Source of the DNA: Tieghemiomyces parasiticus
Lineage: Eukaryota; Kickxellomycota; Dimargaritomycetes; Dimargaritales; Dimargaritaceae
Direction of reading: 5' to 3'
Assembly: GCA_027575765.1 (NCBI GenBank)
Contig: JANBPT010000139.1
Span: forward strand, 1-64,000
DNA length: 64,000 nucleotides
Under the pieces are notes generated by a model. It saw nothing but the letters and a program-made list of their open reading frames with translations. It was not told the origin of the DNA and did no database searches. Of the stretch, positions 57,338-64,000 are shown piece by piece; within the stretch, counting starts at the first letter, position 1; the number at the start of each line of letters is the position of its first letter. A program made the translations under genes and the position numbers.

Positions 57338-58613
57338 ATGGGGTTGAAGGCGAGGTGCAGCGCCGGGATTTTGGGAAAGAGCCACCGGAGGCAGTCAATC
57401 GGAAAAGGAAGCTGGCGCCGGGTCATGACGAACGCCAATGCGCAGCGGATTAGGTGAAAAACGCCACTTGGCAAGTCGGATACGGTTTGACTGCGGTAAC
57501 AGTACGATTCATACTCTGGGCGGGGAGTGAAAGTGGGACCTGGCAGATTCCCGCCACCCAACTGAGCCTAGTAGTGGTACAATTGAGCGGCTAGTGGCTG
57601 TGTGGCAAGTTCAAATAGTCCACCTTAACCAAGCTATTTATAGAGACGTTCTCACACCACACAGCCATGCATGGGGTGTGAATAGCGGGTTGGTTCTTTG
57701 AGCTAACTTTAGAATTAGTGGGAGGCCGGGGGCGCCTAAAAGCCGTGGCTCATCGTCGATAGCAAGGTAAGCTCGATTGGAAAATGCCCTTCGGTTTGGT
57801 GCGGGTTCTCGATGCACTGCCCCTCCCTTCATGGCCACCCCTGCCTCGGGGAGTCCTACTATCGCTCTACCATGCCTGTTTTGGCCGATGGGTACCTTTA
57901 TGTATGAGCAGAGGTGGGACATTGCCTATCCCTCCCTCCCTTTCCTGTCACTACCCTTCTGACATAGGGGATGCTTCCATTGCTCGACTCGACCCAATGA
58001 ACTTTGGTCAAGGTGCCCGCTCGGAATGAGGGGTTAAATGATAAGGTATCCCGAATTACCCTGGGCCACCAAGTTTAGAGGATTAATGTCACCTAATCCA
58101 GCTCATTGTGCCGACATCGTTTTAGGTGGGCTGGCCCAAATCATACGCAGGCGCCGAGTGGAGCCTGCAAGTCAATACATAGACGTATTTCGGCACAGAC
58201 CATTTCGTGGAGGGACAACAGAGAAGCTTGCTTGTAAAGGGGTTGATACAAGGAGAGGCAGCGAGGGGAGGCCGTTCACTTTGGCGGGGGAAGGAGGGGC
58301 GGAAGAACAAGAATCCATCCAATCCCGTTTTGTGCGGACTGTCAGTGACAGTGGGCTACTCAAGCGAACCTTCATATATAGTGATCTGCCCAAGTATGCG
58401 TTGGTTGTCAAGCTCTGGCCACGTAGACGGCAAACTGGTTCTTCACACGACCAGCAGGAGGGGCGAGAAGCGTGTCGAGGCCACTTGCTTCTATAGCACG
58501 ATACCTCCTTTTAGATTGGCTTGCGTCTCTCGACAAGTCTGTATCCATCTGGTAAGGAAGCCATGGGACGGTGTCCTTTGAATTGATTCAATGGTTATTT
58601 CGGGGCTTAATAG
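57338..58613. other. Intergenic, nothing certain
   Basis: About 1.3 kb upstream of the DDIAS-like gene. It has short open frames without features. A possible GTAAGG donor at 58551 precedes the candidate exons at 58614-59088. Confidence 0.4.
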
Positions 58614-59088
58614 GTAGCCTCGTCATCGACATTGCGTGCTATAGTGTGTCTATTTCGATGCAGAGTATCCCATTAGAGTGCGGCGTAGGAGGTGAGCGTG
58701 TCATAATGCCCAAGCGCAGTCGCAAACACACTCAACGCAGTAAGCGGCTAAGCTCCAGGCTCGCGTTGCACTGACTCCCGATAGCTCCCCTACATGAATG
58801 GCCAGATTGCACTGTCCCGCTGAATACGCCATCCCGCCTGGTACCCCCGGTAGCGCTGTGTACTAACCCAACGCCCCTGCCCTTACTTTAGTCGACCTCT
58901 GCTCGGGAATCTGCTTCACCAGGCCCAACGACTCCAGGAGCTCCTGCACAGCGCTCGGCTATTGGGCTATCCATTATTCCAACAGAGATCCCCGGCAGCC
59001 ATTTGGTTGCCGGGTGTTTACCCACGCATACTGTGGACGGCTTCCCCGCACTTCGGCCCGTCCCGCTCTACCAGTGGCTACCAAATAG
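58614..59088 (+). CDS. Possible small cysteine-rich protein (two candidate exons)
   Basis: Tentative. A textbook intron end (TACTAAC branch at 58861, pyrimidine tract, TTTAG at 58891) precedes a 65-codon open segment (58892-59088). This reads VDLCSGICFTRPNDSRSSC, then FGCRVFTHAYCGRLP, with five cysteines. A preceding open segment (58614-58691, between a TAG acceptor and a GTGAGC donor) joins in phase and is hydrophobic (SLVIDIACYSVSISM). The pattern resembles small secreted cysteine-rich proteins, but no start codon or signal peptide was confirmed. The real 5' end may lie further upstream. Chance splice-like signals cannot be excluded. Confidence 0.3.
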
Positions 59089-60334
59089 GCAGCTTAGGAT
59101 CAGCCTCGCACAAAGTCCCGCCGGCGTTAGTATACCGGGTATAATCCAGCAGCCAGTCAACGTGAAGATCAGCCCGGCATTAGTCAGAAACCTGCCTGTG
59201 CACCAGTTTCCCCCATTTTCCGCCGCGGCGTGGCCTCGGTTGGTCACGCCAGCCAGCCTCCAGCCCCCTTGGACCCGTGCCGCCTGGCGGCCGCTTTCGA
59301 GGGTGCTGCTGACGACTAGGCAGACGTGTCGGCTGTCCCCCAGGGCCGCAGCTGAGCCGGCTAGAGGCCCACCCCCCTATGCCGCCTTGGCACGCGCCCG
59401 CCCTGCAGCCACACCCGTGCAGAGAGGGCCCGCAGCCCCACCCTGTGCGGCCGCTTCATTTAGCAGCCGTCCTGCCAGGCTAGGCTTCCCTGTCATCTGC
59501 CCCGTATACGCATTGGCCCGGGCCGGACATGGTTGGCAATTGGCCCGCTAGACCCGCCACGCACCCCCATCATTTGACACCTCCTTCTCACCCCCGTACT
59601 AGCGGGCCCGCCAGTCAGAAGGGGGGATCGTCAGCACGGCGGCTCGAGCGCGCGGACCTGCCTCGCCCCCACGTACCTCACCACCCCCCGCACCCTCGCT
59701 CGGCAGCTGCCCTCCCCCCCTTCCCAGCGAACCGCACCGTCCACCAGCCTTGGGGCACGGGCCCAGCACTAGCCAGAGCGCGCTCTGCCGTCTGGCCCAT
59801 CCAGGTTCTTTTTTCAGGCCGTCCATCCTCGGTTGCATACTTCCTTGACACTCCCACCTGCCTCTTTTCTTGACCAGCCCTACCCTCCGTTCCCGACCTC
59901 CGGATTACTGCGCTCCCTCTCTTTCTCCCGAACGCTTGTCTTTGACATACCCTTCCTTGCTAGCCATACCCGTCGTATCCGTGTCGGCCGTTGTATCCTA
60001 CACACGCTTTCCCTTACACCCCCCGGCTCTCTACTGCCTCGAACACACATATTCTGTAGCCAAGCTTTGCGGCCTCGTTCCTTAGGCCCCCGTCCCCCAT
60101 TCCTTACCACCCCCTCCCGAACCCACCGCCTGGCACTTGGGCCCCGCGCTGCCTTTGCTTCTGACTCCCTAGGTCACCCTTCCTCACCACCAGCGGCCCA
60201 TCCCGTACGATAGCTGTCCACTTCACCACCACATTCATCCCTCCCCCTAGTGGCTGTCCCCTACCTCGCACCTCAACCCCTTCCCCCCAATTCTCATTCC
60301 CTCGCACTTACTCTGACGACAGCCCTTGGCCCCG
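59089..60334. promoter_or_regulatory. C/T-rich upstream region of the Zn2Cys6 gene
   Basis: About 1.2 kb. Positions 59800-60334 are strongly pyrimidine-rich on the plus strand right up to the start codon. The 183-codon frame at 59003-59551 is a Pro/Ala/Arg-rich product of high GC and was not called. Confidence 0.4.
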
Positions 60335-63300
60335 ATGAGCCCGCAGGACGGATTCCCTGCCGGCGACGGCGACGAGCCCAAGCTCATGCGTGCCTGTGAT
60401 GCCTGCCGCAAGAAGAAAATCAAGTGTGCCGGCGAAAAGCCAGAGTGCAGCACCTGTCGTCGTAACCAGATTCCCTGCCACTACAGCCCGTGGGTGCGCG
60501 GCAAACGGACTCGCAAGAACCCGGCCGAGACCGCCTTCGGCACCCTGGGCGGCAGTGCCAACGAGGCCGGCGGAATGATCAACACCTTCTCCTTCCAAGC
60601 CCCGGCCTACGCTGGTGCCAGCAGCGGCCCCGGCGGGCTAACCTCGCCCACCGGGGCTACCGTCAACTTCGGGTCCAACCCGGTTCTGTCCCAGGCCCAG
60701 CAGGCTAGCCAGGCCTTCGGACTGGGCGGCAACGCCAACAATATTGGCGAGATTCTCGAGCGCATTCACACCCTTGAGTACAGTCTGCGCAGCATCAGCG
60801 TGAACCAATCTCAACTGGGAGGCGCTGCCCCGGGGTTCTCCAACCCGGGTGCCACCTTCACGCCGCTTACTAACGGCAGCACCAACGGTTTCACCTCATC
60901 CCTGGGATTCGACCTCGTGGCCCCGGCCACCTCCGGGCCCAACGGATCCGCCGTATCCTCGGCCGGTATGCCTTATCCCACTATCAGTTCCGGTGGTGTG
61001 CCGTACGGCCGATCCGTCGACCCCGGTGCCAACCCGCCCGCGGCCACCTCGGGAAGTAAACGGCCCTATAGCGCAGGCGGGGAAGGCGACGAAGGCTCGG
61101 AGCCCTTAGCCCCGTCCGCTCAAGCCCGCGGCCAAACCAACAAGCTGCGAATCGTGGACGCCCCTGCTGGGGGCCTGGGCGGCACTAATCACTACTTCGA
61201 CCCCGATGTGATGAATGGCCTGATCGAACTCTTTTTCAAGACCAAGCACCCGTTCCTCAGCGTGTTCAGCTACGACGTGTTCTCCAAGCGTCGACGCAAT
61301 AGTCAGATCTCCGACATTTTCCTCTACACCATGCTAGCCGTCACCTGCCGCCACTCACGGCTGCCCTTGTTAGCCCGCGATCCACCCTACGTGGCCGGCG
61401 AGGTGTATTTCGAGCGCGCCAAGGCCCTAGCCGTCAATGCTATGAGCTACACCTCGCTAGACCACATCCAGGCCTTCATCTTGCTGGGCCTCTACGAGAT
61501 CGGCCGTGGCAAGGACACGGCCTGGATGTATATTGGTATCGCAACCCGGATGGCCCAACGGATGGGCCTGAACCGAATCGACACCGATCCGCACCGCTCC
61601 TACTCGTCACGCGAGTGGCAGCAGCGCGAGATTCGGCGCCGCGTGTGGTGGCTGACTTTCATCACTGAGAATCTCGCCTCCCTGGCTATGAACCGGCCCC
61701 CTTCTCTGCACCCGGACGACTGCAAGGTGAACCACCCCAGCAGTAACGACCAGGAGATCCGCGAGTTCACCTCGCACGCCGACGAGCCAGAACCCACAGG
61801 CGGAGCCGAGGTCCACGACTTGATGGAAGGGCACGGTGGCGGCGAGTCCCACGCGGCCGGGGGCGACGGGCCCCGAGAGGTGATCCTCATTCCGGGCCGG
61901 AAACCCCTCCAACTGCCGGCTATGAACCTGACTAGCTTTGACGTGGAGCTCATCCTCATTATCTCCAAGATCAGCATCTTCCGCTCCCGCGTGGCCATCG
62001 CACCGCACAAGTGGCTCTTCACCGCCCCAGTGCTCACTCAAGAACTGATGGACTGGTTCTCCAAGCTGCCCCCGCACCTACAGATCCCGCCCGGCCAGCG
62101 CTGGTCCGAGGCCCATGTTCGGTCTAACCCAGCCAGCTGCTCGCACCTAATCAACTTACACTCACTCTATTACACCGCCGTGGTCCTCACCAACCGCACC
62201 GACCCGCACTTTTTGTCGCAGGTCACCCTGGAGCCACGCACTCTATTTAACGCCCAGGAAATGTGTTGGAACTCAGCCGAGGCCATCGTGCAACTCATGG
62301 AACTGCTGGAGCACCTGTCGATCCAGTACTATAACTGCTTCTTTGGCATGTGCCTCATCAACGCCGGTCTGGTCTTCATTGACAACCTGCAGGTCCCGCC
62401 TACCCAGGGCCTGCGCCGTCCAGACCGCGCCCGTGTCGCCGCGGCGGCTGAGTATATGGTGGCCATCTTCCACTGCCTACAGGATGTGGGTCGGTACTGG
62501 GCCCAGAATGCCATCTGCGCCGACATGTTTCGCCGTACCCTACGTGATAAGTTTACCGACTTACCGGCCACCGACGACTGGGCCAGTTTTCTAACCGCGT
62601 TGAAGCCCACGGTTCTAGCCGCCTTCGACAAGGCCTGCCCCGACCAGCAGCCTGCCGTGGCCGACGCTACAACCACCGCCCCGGCCTCGCAGCCATCCCA
62701 GCCCCCACATCTACCACCGCATCCGACACAGCAGCAGTCGGTCCATTCTCAACAGCCCTTTATCAACCCGCCCGACCTCTACCAGATCTCGCAGGCCATC
62801 AACCAAGAGTATCTACAGTACATGACCCAGGACCTGCAGCTCCCGCCCAACTTGGGCGAACTCGGCGCCGACGCCGCCAACCTATCGCAGATTCAGCATC
62901 TATTAGGGCTGAACGGACTAGAGGGCGTCGCGGGTATGGGCTCCGCCGGAACCGCAGTACCCAATGGTGGTGACCCCACTGGCGTCGGCACTCCGGCCAG
63001 CGGTGCGGGACATGTCCCCGAGGAAACGCCCCGCCACCGGACCAACGGGTCTATGTCCAACGGTACCCACGTCACCACTATCCGGGCCGCCCCGCTTAGC
63101 AGTGGCGGCGACGCGGGCCGACCGGTGCTTACCCTCCAGTCTCAGGCCCTAAACCCCGCCTCGATTGCGTCCCTGGCCACTACCCCCGGGTTACCGCTCT
63201 CGGCACGTAGCATCCATTTCCCCACCGGCACCCAGCAGGCCGGGTCGTCACCGCTTTTTAACAATATGGGCGTAGACAACGACGGCGGCGCCCCGCAGTC

Positions 63301-64000
63301 TCGACACGGTGCCACAATCTCGACCACGGCACCCCACCAGGCCGTGTCCACCGACACAGCCAATGGAGCGACGAGCGGCCAGGCCGCTTACAGCAGTGAA
63401 ATGCGGCAGGGTCTGTACGCCGCGGCCGCTGCGGCCGGCATCCCTGCCCAGTACATTCATAGCCTTTCACCGGCCCAGCTGCTATCCATGATCCAACAGC
63501 AGCAACAGGTTACCGCTGCTCACCGAGCTGGGCAGCCCAACCTAGCCCATCTGCAGAACCAGTACTCCGGGTCGACAACCAGCGGAGTCCTGCGTAACCA
63601 TCCCGCAGCGGGCCGTATGGGCCCCGTACCTACTTCGCAGCCTGCTGCGGAAACTACTGTCGACCCCTCCTCATCTGGTCAACCGACGCCCATCACCTCC
63701 CCAGGGTTAATGCAACCCACAAATGCCGGACCCGGCCGACCAACAAACCCTGTGCATCAACATCAGCAGCAACTGCGACACCAGCAACCGCAGCACCAGC
63801 CACCCCATCAACCACAACAACATCAGCACCAACACCAGCAGCATCAGCAACAGCAGGCGGCCCAATTCTACAGTATGATGTCGCATGGGGTTCTCCCCCC
63901 TCAGCTTAACCAGTACGACCTGCTGCAGCTCCAGGCGGCCAACCCAGCGCTAATGGCCAACTTCTCAGGCCGGATGCCCACCTCCATGGATCAGGGTCAC
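60335..64000 (+). CDS. Zn2Cys6 transcription factor, large (3' end outside window)
   Basis: An uninterrupted frame of 1222 codons to the window edge, no introns. The DNA-binding binuclear cluster is at C21, C24, C31, C38, C41 and C48 (ACDACRKKKIKC, then ECSTC, IPC), followed by a basic RGKRTRK linker. A predicted dimerisation helix is at ILERIHTLEYSLRSI (about 147-161). The fungal-specific TF domain starts near residue 285 (HYFDPDVMNGLIELFF) and has its core at AWMYIGIATRMAQRMGLNR (about 393-412) and REIRRRVWWLTFI. Interspersed Ser/Gly/Pro-rich and Gln/His-rich segments (especially after residue 1130) look like activation regions. The target pathway cannot be told; no adjacent metabolic cluster is visible. 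The missing stop is why the frame might be overlooked. Confidence 0.95.
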   Translation, partial: MSPQDGFPAGDGDEPKLMRACDACRKKKIKCAGEKPECSTCRRNQIPCHYSPWVRGKRTRKNPAETAFGTLGGSANEAGGMINTFSFQAPAYAGASSGPGGLTSPTGATVNFGSNPVLSQAQQASQAFGLGGNANNIGEILERIHTLEYSLRSISVNQSQLGGAAPGFSNPGATFTPLTNGSTNGFTSSLGFDLVAPATSGPNGSAVSSAGMPYPTISSGGVPYGRSVDPGANPPAATSGSKRPYSAGGEGDEGSEPLAPSAQARGQTNKLRIVDAPAGGLGGTNHYFDPDVMNGLIELFFKTKHPFLSVFSYDVFSKRRRNSQISDIFLYTMLAVTCRHSRLPLLARDPPYVAGEVYFERAKALAVNAMSYTSLDHIQAFILLGLYEIGRGKDTAWMYIGIATRMAQRMGLNRIDTDPHRSYSSREWQQREIRRRVWWLTFITENLASLAMNRPPSLHPDDCKVNHPSSNDQEIREFTSHADEPEPTGGAEVHDLMEGHGGGESHAAGGDGPREVILIPGRKPLQLPAMNLTSFDVELILIISKISIFRSRVAIAPHKWLFTAPVLTQELMDWFSKLPPHLQIPPGQRWSEAHVRSNPASCSHLINLHSLYYTAVVLTNRTDPHFLSQVTLEPRTLFNAQEMCWNSAEAIVQLMELLEHLSIQYYNCFFGMCLINAGLVFIDNLQVPPTQGLRRPDRARVAAAAEYMVAIFHCLQDVGRYWAQNAICADMFRRTLRDKFTDLPATDDWASFLTALKPTVLAAFDKACPDQQPAVADATTTAPASQPSQPPHLPPHPTQQQSVHSQQPFINPPDLYQISQAINQEYLQYMTQDLQLPPNLGELGADAANLSQIQHLLGLNGLEGVAGMGSAGTAVPNGGDPTGVGTPASGAGHVPEETPRHRTNGSMSNGTHVTTIRAAPLSSGGDAGRPVLTLQSQALNPASIASLATTPGLPLSARSIHFPTGTQQAGSSPLFNNMGVDNDGGAPQSRHGATISTTAPHQAVSTDTANGATSGQAAYSSEMRQGLYAAAAAAGIPAQYIHSLSPAQLLSMIQQQQQVTAAHRAGQPNLAHLQNQYSGSTTSGVLRNHPAAGRMGPVPTSQPAAETTVDPSSSGQPTPITSPGLMQPTNAGPGRPTNPVHQHQQQLRHQQPQHQPPHQPQQHQHQHQQHQQQQAAQFYSMMSHGVLPPQLNQYDLLQLQAANPALMANFSGRMPTSMDQGH

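Noticed and set aside
59003..59551. 183-codon Pro/Ala/Arg-rich plus-strand frame
   Set aside because: It reflects high GC. Its start overlaps the Cys-rich candidate exon in a different frame, and it has no domain features.

Overview
This window is nuclear DNA from a fungus, probably an early-diverging one. Direct evidence: spliceosomal introns of about 60-500 bases with GTAAGT or GTAGGT donors, a Zn2Cys6 transcription factor with a fungal-specific TF domain, a fungal vacuolar armadillo protein (Vac8 type), and a GPI inositol acyltransferase (Gwt1 type). A Rab32-type GTPase, a MARCH5-type ligase, an MBIP-type protein and a DDIAS-like OB-fold protein are unusual for Dikarya. Together they suggest a zygomycete-grade lineage such as Zoopagomycota/Kickxellomycotina. 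The lineage is inference; no rRNA or other direct marker is present.

Layout. 1-7.9 kb: N-terminus of a TPR/PP5-type phosphatase (-), a 2-isopropylmalate-synthase-like enzyme without a regulatory domain (-), an EEF1AKMT4-like methyltransferase (+). 7.9-15.6 kb: CWF19-type splicing factor (+), WDR83 (-), mitochondrial uL14 (-), a nine-exon MARCH5-like E3 ligase (+), RPB9 (-). 16.8-28.6 kb: a pair of paralogous predicted secreted proteins with F-box-like N-termini (16.8-18.3 kb + and 26.9-28.6 kb -) flanks a peroxisomal carrier (-), a histidine phosphatase (-) and an intronless alpha-tubulin (+). 31-36.2 kb: a long intronless Mgm1/OPA1 dynamin (+) and a Rab32-type GTPase (-). 36.2-42.1 kb: gene-poor, with one tRNA-Glu. 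42.1-53.2 kb: VAP/Scs2 (+), Vac8 (-), Gwt1 (-), an MBOAT lysophospholipid acyltransferase (-). 54-57.4 kb: MBIP-like (+) and DDIAS-like (-). 60.3-64 kb: a Zn2Cys6 factor (+) cut off by the window end.

The genes are mainly housekeeping and do not form one pathway. Several touch organelle membranes: Mgm1, MARCH5-like, Rab32-like, VAP, Vac8, Gwt1, the MBOAT and the peroxisomal carrier. Two spliceosome-linked genes (CWF19, WDR83) meet tail to tail. Exon models were made by eye: splice sites were accepted when phase, donor/acceptor sequence and family similarity agreed. The clearest candidate for something undescribed is the pair of secreted F-box-like proteins. Second-tier candidates are the truncated bacterial/plant-type IPMS, the ATAC-type MBIP protein, the DDIAS-like protein and two possible unrecognised spliced genes (about 6.86-7.39 kb and 58.6-59.1 kb).
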